The notes below the pieces were generated by a model, which saw nothing but the letters and a program-made list of their open reading frames with translations, did not search any database and had not been told where the DNA came from. A DNA stretch of 9,113 bases from NCBI GenBank assembly GCA_021814355.1, contig JAKAIJ010000097.1:1-9113 (forward strand), in the 5' to 3' direction. Numbering within the stretch: the stretch's first letter is position 1; every line of letters begins with the position of its first letter. This document shows positions 1-5,660 of the stretch, in pieces. This DNA is from Acidobacteriota bacterium (lineage in GTDB: Bacteria > Acidobacteriota > UBA4820 > DSQY01). Position numbers and translations under genes: made by a program.

Positions 1-1705
1 GCTGGCCGTAACCCGTGGGCGTCTTGGAGACGGAAAATTTCTCCATGACGAGCTTGGAGGCGGGAAGGCCCATCTCCTCCTGAATGTTTCTCTCGAGGTC
101 GCGGGCCTCCTCCTGGCGGTCCACGGTAGTCTTCTTGTCGGACCGGTCCTCTGGGTTCGCCTTTCGAAATTCGCGCTTGAGAATCCAAAGGTAGAAATCT
201 CGGGCTGGCGCACCCCGCTCCTCCAGAGTGATCACTCCGGATGCCACTCCCGTGCTATCCAGAGACATGTCGTAATGAAAGTGTTTGCTGTCCACGCCCG
301 GTGGGTCCTGCCCGCTGTAGATCACCCTGAGGTCCTCGCTCCCCTCCGGAGTGAGGGCAAATGAATCCTGGAAGGCGTCGTAGAGGCTCCCGTAAGGCAA
401 GCTCAGATCTCCGGGGGAAAGGAAGAGCGGAGGCTTGCCCGGCGGCTCCACAATGACGACCGTCTCAAAACCAAAGATGTACTGGTTCAGAATGAGCGGT
501 GAGAACCGAAGGTGGTAACGGTCCAGGACGATCCCGACCCGGTGGGGGATGTGGGCTCTTAGGAGTAGGTAGGAGAGCAGAGCGGCGCCCTGCCAGCGGT
601 CCGCCATCCCCTTGTTCATCATCGCGCCCAGGGACTTCGCCTCGGCGTCAGGGTTGTACCGGAGGCTCGCCTGCGCCAGCCGATAGAGCAGGGCGCAACG
701 CTCCTCAAGGGAGAGGTCCAGAGAAGTGGCCTTGCCCAGGTCCAGGTCCGCCGCGACCCCTGGCTTCTCCAGGAACTTTTGCAAAGTCTTGGCCTCCTCC
801 TGCAGGTACTTTACCCACCAATCCTTGTGGACCCCCGGGGTGAAGACCAGACCGCGGATGCGGCCCCGCGTGTCCACCTCGAAACTTGTTTGGAAGGCCT
901 CACCGGCTTTGGGGACCTTGACGCGGAGAAGCGAAAGATCCATGTAGCAGAGGAGGGTGAGGTAGCGCTGGAAGACGGGAACCGTGAGCGGTTCCTTCTT
1001 GGGCGGAACGTAGAGGCCCACATGGACCGTGAGCTTGCCCGGCCCCGTGGACTCCATCTTGCCCGCACCCTGGCTGTCCCCCAGCATGAGGACGGCCCAG
1101 TTACAGTCGAACCATCCCCCGATGAGAGTCACCTCGAAGGTGGAATCCAACGCGGGGGTCTCCTCATAGGCCAGGCCCTGGGCGTAGGAGAGGACGAAGC
1201 CGGGGAGATAGGTGATGAAATGTAGGTCCAGAACCAGCCCTTTCTCCGGCGCAGGAAAGTTCACCACGGCGATGCTGCGGAGGGCTTCGCGCTCCTTGTA
1301 GCCCGAGAGGTCCACGCGTTGAATGTCGCGCTTCTCGTCCACAGGAGCCGCGGTTCCGTCCGGTTTCACCGTGCGGGCCTCCAGGAGGTCGATCTTCGCG
1401 CGGAAATCGTCCGTGACCTCCATCTGGGCGCGACGCACTCCCTCATCATTTACGATGACGACGCGGAGAAACTCCTCTCGGATCACGCCGGGGTTGTGGG
1501 CCCCGAGGGCGTTAAGCCAGAGCTTGCACCGGCGCTCGAGGATGACTAATCCCGAGTCGCTGGGCGTGGCGAGCGCCTTCTGTACAAGGGCCGCGTCCGG
1601 CGCCGCCGGCCAGGCGTAAGGCTCTCTGGGCTTGTCCTTCGCCGATGCGCCAAGCGCGAGGCAGCACGCGAAGAGCACCCACCCGGTCCGACCGAAACCG
1701 CGCAT
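1..1705 (-). CDS. Exported DUF3857 / degenerate transglutaminase-like protein (C-terminus beyond window edge)
   Basis: I translated this open frame by hand: 568 codons run without a stop from ATG at 1705 to the left edge, so the C-terminus is missing. Residues 1-22 look like a Sec signal peptide (short Arg-containing start, core around LFACCLALG, likely cut after ASA). Residues ~53-170 resemble DUF3857: a beta-rich stretch with the typical segment EARTVKPDGTAAPVDEKRD (109-127) and the NFPAPEKG turn (149-156). Residues ~335-445 resemble a transglutaminase-like core, with GMADRWQGAALLSYLLLRA (366-384) in the place where active members have a G-x-G-D-C segment. The expected Cys aligns with Arg369, the His region reads FETVVIV (413-419) and the Asp region reads LFLSPGD, so no catalytic triad is visible. 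The start is supported by GGGAGGGG at 1712-1719, 6 nt upstream, and by the promoter at 1801-1828. Family assignment rests on motif memory, and function is unknown; a periplasmic structural or binding role is an inference. Confidence 0.72.
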   Translation of the reverse strand, partial: MRGFGRTGWVLFACCLALGASAKDKPREPYAWPAAPDAALVQKALATPSDSGLVILERRCKLWLNALGAHNPGVIREEFLRVVIVNDEGVRRAQMEVTDDFRAKIDLLEARTVKPDGTAAPVDEKRDIQRVDLSGYKEREALRSIAVVNFPAPEKGLVLDLHFITYLPGFVLSYAQGLAYEETPALDSTFEVTLIGGWFDCNWAVLMLGDSQGAGKMESTGPGKLTVHVGLYVPPKKEPLTVPVFQRYLTLLCYMDLSLLRVKVPKAGEAFQTSFEVDTRGRIRGLVFTPGVHKDWWVKYLQEEAKTLQKFLEKPGVAADLDLGKATSLDLSLEERCALLYRLAQASLRYNPDAEAKSLGAMMNKGMADRWQGAALLSYLLLRAHIPHRVGIVLDRYHLRFSPLILNQYIFGFETVVIVEPPGKPPLFLSPGDLSLPYGSLYDAFQDSFALTPEGSEDLRVIYSGQDPPGVDSKHFHYDMSLDSTGVASGVITLEERGAPARDFYLWILKREFRKANPEDRSDKKTTVDRQEEARDLERNIQEEMGLPASKLVMEKFSVSKTPTGYGQ

Positions 1706-1800
1706 GGCTTTCCCCTCCCAACGATCCGCCGGGAAGCCGTTGGAGCGGCAGCCCGAACGGGAACTGGATTGTGCCGATCAGTGAGAATCCCCTCGGGCAA

Positions 1801-1828
1801 ATTATACCGCCCCGGCGCAAAAAGCCAA
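1801..1828 (-). promoter_or_regulatory. Sigma70-type promoter for the DUF3857 gene
   Basis: On the minus strand a perfect -10 hexamer TATAAT (1801-1806) is preceded by TTGGCT (1823-1828) with a 16-bp spacer. TTGGCT matches the -35 consensus TTGACA at 3 to 4 positions. The site lies in the 161-bp gap between the arnD-like gene and the DUF3857 gene, giving a predicted leader of roughly 90 nt before the ATG at 1705. An A/T-rich hexamer in such a GC-rich gap is unlikely to be chance. It suggests that the DUF3857 gene is transcribed separately from the upstream sugar-modification pair. Confidence 0.6.
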
Positions 1829-1866
1829 GGGGGTTCGGGAGGAAGAACGCAGGGGGCGGCCCGTCT

Positions 1867-2955
1867 TTAGACTTCAAACATCTGCATGGAGACGAGGCCG
1901 TGGCGTCCTTCCACGGTGGCGTAGGACATGGTGCAGTGGGGGAGGGGTTTTCCGGTCCGGAGGCGCAGCGCCAGAAGATCCCGCAGGGTCACGACCTGGA
2001 TGCCCTTCCGGCGGGCGGCGGCGAGGAAGGCGGCGAACTGCGGGGCGAAGGGGCCGCCTTCGAGTTCGGCGTGGACCGTGAGGACGGGCCACTCGCCGGG
2101 GCGGATCTCCCCGAGGACCGTCTCGAAGAAGGCGCCGGCGTCGCGGTGGGTGTTGCCGAGGGCCTCGTCCAGGGTGGGCAGGGTCGCGGGAACCTGGGGA
2201 ACCTTCAGGACGCGCACGTCAATGACGGGGAGGAAGGGATCGGTCCCCCGGCAGTCGCTGGCGTAGAGAAGGCCGAGGTTCTCTTCGTAGAGGAGGCTCT
2301 CGTTGTTGCAGAACCAGGCCGGCGCCGCGTAGGTCCTGGGCTTCTCGCCGAAGAGGCCGGCGTAGGCGTCGAAGCCCTTCTCCAGCTCCTCGGCCGCCCA
2401 GTTGGAGTGGCGCCGGTTGAGCGAGTCCTGCCAGGCGCGGTGATCCCAGGCGTGAACCCCCGTCTCGTGGCCCTCCTCCCGGCAGCGTCGGGCGACCTCG
2501 GGAAAGGCCGTGGCGATGGGACGGGAGGGGAGAAGCGTGCCGCTCAGAACCGTCCTCAGGCTGTAGATTCTCTGGGCGCCCGACTTGAGCATCTTGGAAA
2601 GGAACCCCGGGCGCAGGAAGACGTTGAAAAGGGCCCTGCCGGAACGGTCCGGCCCCATGGCGAAGTAGAAGGTCCCTTTCACCCCCGCCTCGCGCAGCAG
2701 GTCGCAGAGCCGCGGCACCCCGTCGCGCATCCCCTCGTGGGTGTCCACGTCCACGCGCAGACCCAGCACCGGCGCTCCCGCGGAAACCTCCACGGAGAGG
2801 GCGAGGGGCGCGGGAGGCTCCACCGTCCTGGGAATCTGCTTCATGTGGTCCAGCCGCTCCTTCAGGCTTGAATCGGGGAGGTCGCTGTAAGCGGTCCGCC
2901 CCGTGGCCGTGGGCTGGAGGGGCTTCATCCCGAAGAGTCCCTTGAAGAAGCCCAT
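1867..2955 (-). CDS. arnD: ArnD-like polysaccharide deacetylase (4-deoxy-4-formamido-L-arabinose-phosphoundecaprenol deformylase)
   Basis: A 362-residue protein that matches remembered E. coli ArnD along most of its length. Family role: metal-dependent removal of the formyl group from undecaprenyl-phosphate-L-Ara4FN, in the pathway that masks lipid A phosphates and gives polymyxin resistance. Visible motifs: LRVDVDTHEG (66-75, metal-binding Asp pair), GPDRSGRALF (101-110), GVHAWDHRAWQ (166-176, metal-binding His), SDCRG (233-237), PATLPTLDE (256-264) and VHAELEG (294-300); all have close counterparts in ArnD. The protein has about 60 extra N-terminal residues (E. coli ArnD starts almost at the DVDT strand); these lack an obvious signal peptide or membrane helix. 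The start at 2955 has GGAG at 2962-2965, 6 nt upstream, and lies 21 bp after the stop of the decarboxylase gene. Internal Met10 or Met38 are possible alternative starts. ArnD family membership is strong; the exact physiological substrate is inferred. Confidence 0.88.
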   Translation of the reverse strand: MGFFKGLFGMKPLQPTATGRTAYSDLPDSSLKERLDHMKQIPRTVEPPAPLALSVEVSAGAPVLGLRVDVDTHEGMRDGVPRLCDLLREAGVKGTFYFAMGPDRSGRALFNVFLRPGFLSKMLKSGAQRIYSLRTVLSGTLLPSRPIATAFPEVARRCREEGHETGVHAWDHRAWQDSLNRRHSNWAAEELEKGFDAYAGLFGEKPRTYAAPAWFCNNESLLYEENLGLLYASDCRGTDPFLPVIDVRVLKVPQVPATLPTLDEALGNTHRDAGAFFETVLGEIRPGEWPVLTVHAELEGGPFAPQFAAFLAAARRKGIQVVTLRDLLALRLRTGKPLPHCTMSYATVEGRHGLVSMQMFEV

Positions 2956-2976
2956 GGCGTGCTCCGCGCGGCCGGG

Positions 2977-4002
2977 TCAGGCCCGGGTCCACTCCTCCAG
3001 GAAGGCGTCGAAGGTCCGCTCGAGGGCGTGGTCCAGGGAGGTCCGCGGCTCCCAGCCCAGGAGCTTTTTGGCCTTGGCCACGGAGGGCTTCCGGGTGGTG
3101 ATGTCCTGGTAGCCCTTGCCGTAGTAGGTGTCCGCGTTGACCCCCGCAATGACGGGCTCCTTGAAGTCCTTGATCTTGGCCTTGCGCGAGCGATAAAGGG
3201 CCGAGACCTTCTCGGCGAGGTCCTGGATCGAGCACTCGTTCTTCGGGTTCCCGAGGTTGAAGATCTGCGAATCGCAGATTCCGTCCTTGTTGCGTATGAT
3301 GAGCATGAGGCCGTCAATGCCGTCCTCGACGTAGGTGAAGCAGCGCTTCTGCGCCCCGCCGTCCACAAGCTCGATGGGCTTGCCCTGGAAAAGGTTTACG
3401 ATGAACTGCGTCAGCACGCGCGACGAGCCCTCTTTCGCGGCGTCCATGTCATCCAATTTGGGGCCGATCCAGTTGAAGGGCCTGAAACACGTGTACTGAA
3501 GGCCTTCCTGCTGGCCGTAGGCGGCGATCACGCGGTCCATGAGTTGTTTCGAGCAGGAGTAGATCCAGCGCGGCTTGTTGATCGGCCCGAGGACCAGCGG
3601 GCTCTCGTCCTCCTTGAACTCGGGATCGGGGCACATGGCGTAGACCTCGGAGGTCGAGGGAAAAACCACGCGCTTGCCGTACTTCACGCACTGCCGGATG
3701 ACCCGCAGGTTCTCCTCGAAGTCGAGCTCGAAGACGCGCAGCGGCTCTTTCACGTAAGTTGCCGGCGTGGCGATGGCGACCAGCGGGAGGACCACGTCGC
3801 ACTTCTTGATGTGGTACTCGATCCACTCCTTGTTGATCGTGATGTCGCCTTCGAGGTAGTGGAAACGCTCGTGGCCCAAGGAGTGCTCGAGCTTGTTGGC
3901 CGAGAGGTCCATGCCGAAGACCTCCCAGTCCGTGGTTGTGAGGATGCGGCGCGTGAGCGCGTTTCCGATGAAGCCGTTGACCCCGAGGATGAGGACTTTC
4001 AT
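2977..4002 (-). CDS. arnA: Stand-alone ArnA-type UDP-glucuronic acid decarboxylase (UDP-4-keto-pentose-forming, SDR family)
   Basis: A 341-residue NAD-dependent short-chain dehydrogenase. Family reaction: oxidative decarboxylation of UDP-glucuronate to UDP-4-keto-pentose, the first committed step to L-Ara4N. The match to the C-terminal dehydrogenase half of E. coli ArnA is very close: LILGVNGFIGN (4-14, Rossmann GxxGxxG), EWIEYHIKKCDVVLPLVAIA (59-78), RVFELDFEENLR (89-100), NKPRWIYSCSKQ (142-153) and YYGKGYQD (293-300). ArnA catalytic residues Thr432, Ser433, Glu434, Tyr463, Lys467 and Arg619 correspond to T117, S118, E119, Y148, K152 and R304 with identical spacing. Glu434 and Arg619 distinguish ArnA from ordinary epimerases. 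The N-terminal formyltransferase half of ArnA is absent. The frame stays open upstream to 4374, but I start at ATG 4002 because GAGGGGG (4011-4017) sits 8 nt before it, homology begins exactly there, and the upstream translation is Arg/Cys/Pro-rich junk. The gene is followed after 21 bp by the arnD-like gene. Confidence 0.92.
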   Translation of the reverse strand: MKVLILGVNGFIGNALTRRILTTTDWEVFGMDLSANKLEHSLGHERFHYLEGDITINKEWIEYHIKKCDVVLPLVAIATPATYVKEPLRVFELDFEENLRVIRQCVKYGKRVVFPSTSEVYAMCPDPEFKEDESPLVLGPINKPRWIYSCSKQLMDRVIAAYGQQEGLQYTCFRPFNWIGPKLDDMDAAKEGSSRVLTQFIVNLFQGKPIELVDGGAQKRCFTYVEDGIDGLMLIIRNKDGICDSQIFNLGNPKNECSIQDLAEKVSALYRSRKAKIKDFKEPVIAGVNADTYYGKGYQDITTRKPSVAKAKKLLGWEPRTSLDHALERTFDAFLEEWTRA

Positions 4003-4010
4003 GCAAGTTA

Positions 4011-4017
4011 CCCCCTC
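4011..4017 (-). promoter_or_regulatory. Ribosome binding site fixing the start of the ArnA-type gene
   Basis: GAGGGGG on the minus strand lies 8 nt before ATG 4002. It decides between this start and in-frame starts up to 372 nt further upstream, which would add non-homologous sequence. Confidence 0.65.
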
Positions 4018-4175
4018 AATCAAATTAAGAGCCGACACCGAAGGCACAGCGGGAGGGCGCGAGCGCGGAACGCGTAGGGAAGGGCAAGCGAAGCGGGCCC
4101 GAAGGCCGAGCCTGCACAACATACGAGGCAGCCTTGCAGGCGAGAGCCGCCCGCGCCCGGATGTTAGGAAGGATG

Positions 4176-4212
4176 CCATTTTGCGCGCTCTGCGCAGCAC
4201 AGCGCAAAATGG
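4176..4212. repeat. 37-bp palindrome (11-bp perfect arms)
   Basis: CCATTTTGCGC (4176-4186) is repeated as its exact reverse complement GCGCAAAATGG (4202-4212), separated by 15 nt that contain the internal palindrome CTGCGCAG. An alternative register extends pairing almost to the centre, with arms GCGCT-TGC and GCA-AGCGC. No T-run follows on either strand, so it is not a standard intrinsic terminator. It could be a REP-like element, a protein-binding site or the stem of a structured RNA. Confidence 0.75.
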
Positions 4213-4346
4213 TGCGGCGCGCGGATGGGGGCAGGTGCAAGGAAGACAAGGCGGGCGGCAGCGACTCGTACTGCGATGTACGTGGAGCCTGCCGCACGCC
4301 GAAATCTGACACCGCAGATGCCCCGAGACTCGCGCCGCTACTGTGT

Positions 4347-4374
4347 GTGGGGGGTGGGCTGCTACCCCCTCCAC
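4347..4374 (-). terminator. Hairpin just after the stop of the helical-protein gene
   Basis: GGGGGT (4350-4355) pairs with ACCCCC (4364-4369) across an 8-nt loop, and GTG/CAC (4347-4349 and 4372-4374) extends the stem past a 2-nt bulge. It starts 6 nt after the TGA at 4381-4383 of the minus-strand gene, which is where a terminator or 3'-stabilising hairpin would sit. No U-tract follows, so termination is uncertain. Confidence 0.35.
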
Positions 4375-4380
4375 TTCCTT

Positions 4381-5043
4381 TCATTTCGCTGGGGAAGAAG
4401 GGGCCGCTGCCCGCTTCTCCCGCGCTGCGGGCTTGAAGAACGACTCGGCGCGCTTGGGATCGGCATGGAAGTAGAGCGAAAGCTGCCGGTGGTCGTACTT
4501 GTACAGATCGAGCCACGCGATCTTCTCGGCTTCCACCATCTCGTAGGTGCTCACCTCCGCCGCCAGGGAGGCCGTATGGGCGTCCATGGCTTTCTCCAGC
4601 TTTTCTGCGGCCACGGCGAAGAGAGGGGCAAAGGCGGACACTTCGGCGTCCTTCTCTTCGCCGAGCCGGTCCACGATGGCCCGCACGCGGCTCACTTCGG
4701 CTTCCAGGGGCGCGGTCACGACGGGTCCCAGGCCATCGGAGAGATACCGCTGGTAGAGCGGCGCCTTGCGGTTGTTGTTCGTCTTCGAGAGAAGGACGTT
4801 GGCGAACCGGCGCAGAAGCGTGTCGAGGGCGTCGTCCTCGCCGTCCCGAACGGCCATGGCAGCCTGCGCGGCGATCCGGGCCTTGTCCCAGGCCGAAAGC
4901 TTGGTCTCCAGGCGGTCTTGGGCCTTGGCGAAGGCTTCCGCGATGGCCTTGGCCGCCGGTTCCGCCTGGAGCCGGGTCAGATGGTAGACCCCGAAGGTCT
5001 TGAGAAGCGTTTCAGCGGCTAACGTTGGATGAGGCATTTGCAT
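4381..5043 (-). CDS. Helical (coiled-coil-like) protein of unknown function
   Basis: A 220-residue protein that I do not recognise. It has no signal peptide or membrane segment, so it is probably cytoplasmic. It is rich in Ala, Glu, Lys, Arg and Leu and predicted almost entirely helical, with long amphipathic stretches at ~24-60 (EPAAKAIAEAFAKAQDRLET), ~70-88 and ~108-165. A Lys/Asn/Arg-rich break (SKTNNNRKAPLYQRY, ~86-100) separates two helical halves. The C-terminal part is aromatic and distinctive: a WLDLYKYDHRQLSLYFH segment, then DPKRAESFFK, then a Lys/Ala/Pro-rich tail. This block looks like the family signature. The start at 5043 is supported by a perfect AGGAGGT (5050-5056) 6 nt upstream; a second Met two codons later is less well placed. 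The 42-bp palindrome array ends or begins 66 bp upstream. The neighbours give no functional hint. Confidence 0.8.
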   Translation of the reverse strand: MQMPHPTLAAETLLKTFGVYHLTRLQAEPAAKAIAEAFAKAQDRLETKLSAWDKARIAAQAAMAVRDGEDDALDTLLRRFANVLLSKTNNNRKAPLYQRYLSDGLGPVVTAPLEAEVSRVRAIVDRLGEEKDAEVSAFAPLFAVAAEKLEKAMDAHTASLAAEVSTYEMVEAEKIAWLDLYKYDHRQLSLYFHADPKRAESFFKPAAREKRAAAPSSPAK

Positions 5044-5075
5044 GGCGGCACCTCCTGTATGACCGTGCGTGCTTC

Positions 5076-5090
5076 AGGGGCTTATCCCCT
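5076..5090 (-). promoter_or_regulatory. Leader hairpin upstream of the helical-protein gene
   Basis: AGGGG (5076-5080) and CCCCT (5086-5090) form a perfect 5-bp stem around a 5-nt loop. It sits about 20 nt before the AGGAGGT of the minus-strand gene starting at 5043 and would lie in its 5' leader. The stem is short, so the regulatory reading is tentative. Confidence 0.3.
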
Positions 5091-5108
5091 GTCTTGCCGG
5101 GCGGAAGG

Positions 5109-5402
5109 GAGCAAAGAACACTTGAGACGGCGGTTGGGAGCGTTCTCGGACCCTCTCAAGGGCTTGAGAAGGTATTGTTGCGTTCAGTTCCGCCATCTCA
5201 AAGGGCCGAGACACGCGCCGGGAACACTGACGCGCCGTCTCAAGACTTTGAGATGACGATTTTGAAGGCAGAATGACCATCTCAAGAGCTTGAGACGGGA
5301 CATTAAAACGCGGGCAGACCATCTCAAGGGTTTGAGGCGGCGGTTTTGGGTTTCGAAACGCCATCTCAGGCTTTGGGGGGCATTGTTCCCGGGTTTGCGC
5401 TT
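5109..5402. repeat. Tandem array of seven 42-bp units with palindromic cores
   Basis: Units begin at 5109, 5151, 5193, 5235, 5277, 5319 and 5361, each exactly 42 bp apart. The conserved part is about 22 bp: CC(A/G/C)TCTCAAG, two variable bases, then (C/T)TTGAGACGG, an inverted repeat. Cores read CTCAAGGGCTTGAG (unit 2), CTCAAAGGGCCGAG (3), CTCAAGACTTTGAG (4), CTCAAGAGCTTGAG (5) and CTCAAGGGTTTGAG (6). Unit 1 keeps only the right arm (CTTGAGACGG, 5121-5130) and unit 7 only the left arm (CCATCTCA, 5361-5368), as expected at the decayed ends of an array. The other ~20 bp of each unit differ from one another. The period equals four turns of B-DNA and also 14 codons. The array lies just upstream of the helical-protein gene. 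It may be an operator array, a set of RNA hairpins or a coding tandem repeat. Confidence 0.85.
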
Positions 5403-5482
5403 TGCATCCGGCGTTTCTTGAAGGGGATTTTGAGGGTTTCACCGGCCCGGGAGCGTGAAGAGCCGCCGGAACGAGCCTGTCC

Positions 5483-5525
5483 CCCTGCGCGCCGGGGAAG
5501 AGTTCCCTCCCTTCCCCGGCCAGGG
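5483..5525. repeat. Strong inverted repeat / hairpin
   Basis: GCCGGGGAAG (5491-5500) and CTTCCCCGGC (5511-5520) are exact reverse complements around a 10-nt loop. The stem continues outward as CCCTG (5483-5487) with CAGGG (5521-5525) past a 3-nt bulge, giving 15 pairs in all. No T-run follows on either strand. It lies about 135 bp after the lipoprotein stop (minus strand) and may end or protect that transcript, or bind a protein. Confidence 0.7.
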
Positions 5526-5634
5526 TGCAGCGGGCGGAGGGGAGAGAAGCGGGACAACCCTTCATCGCAACCTCAACCGCTTACCGACCCGCCGCCCGGG
5601 CACCCGGAGCGGACGCGCCAGCGACCGCGCGCAG

Positions 5635-5650
5635 GGGGAGAAAACTCCCC
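5635..5650 (-). terminator. Small hairpin after the lipoprotein stop
   Basis: GGGGAG (5635-5640) and CTCCCC (5645-5650) form a perfect 6-bp stem with a 4-nt loop, starting 10 nt after the TGA of the minus-strand lipoprotein gene. The position fits a terminator, but there is no U-tract after it. Confidence 0.35.
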
Positions 5651-5660
5651 AAGACATTGT

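Larger units (their letters stand above)
4003..4380. other. Structured intergenic region with nested inverted repeats, no gene
   Basis: This 378-bp gap lies between the helical-protein gene and the ArnA-type gene. I see no convincing gene: the open frames through it give Arg/Pro/Cys-rich translations without motifs. It is dense in secondary structure. It contains a 12-nt hairpin with a cUUCGg-type tetraloop when read on the minus strand (4096-4107), a 7-bp inverted repeat GCCTGCA/TGCAGGC (4110-4116 and 4135-4141), outer arms GCCGCCCGC/GCGGGCGGC (4146-4154 and 4251-4259) around a large palindrome at 4176-4212, and a hairpin at 4347-4374. GAGCCTGC also occurs twice (4108-4115 and again near 4283-4290). 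It could be a non-coding RNA, a long structured leader of the sugar pair, or a non-autonomous repeat element. I could not identify terminal target-site duplications. Confidence 0.5.
5044..5660. other. 617-bp intergenic region with repeat array and hairpins
   Basis: The gap between the lipoprotein gene and the helical-protein gene. It holds the AGGAGGT site (5050-5056), a leader hairpin AGGGG-CTTAT-CCCCT (5076-5090), the 42-bp palindrome array (5109-5402), a strong hairpin at 5483-5525 and a small hairpin at 5635-5650. A 163-codon minus-strand frame spans 5074-5565, but I do not accept it as a gene. I found no clear -35/-10 pair for the helical-protein gene. Confidence 0.6.

Noticed and set aside
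1645..2871. 408-codon plus-strand frame
   Set aside because: It is antisense to the arnD-like gene, is Gly/Glu-rich without motifs, and arises from the GC-rich codon pattern of the real gene.
2959..4077. 372-codon plus-strand frame
   Set aside because: It is antisense to the ArnA-type gene, which has clear family motifs and catalytic residues.
4003..4374. Longer N-terminus (up to 124 residues) for the ArnA-type protein
   Set aside because: The upstream translation is Arg/Cys/Pro-rich with no homology to the formyltransferase domain, and a good ribosome-binding site with exact family alignment supports the start at 4002.
5109..5402. CRISPR array (regular repeats with different spacers)
   Set aside because: The repeats are degenerate, the variable parts are only about 20 bp, the end units are half-decayed and no cas gene is nearby.
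5074..5565. 163-codon minus-strand frame as a protein-coding gene
   Set aside because: The start is weak, the first 60 residues look like random GC-rich translation, and the repeats are explained by the DNA palindromes. It is kept as a finding, not as a gene.
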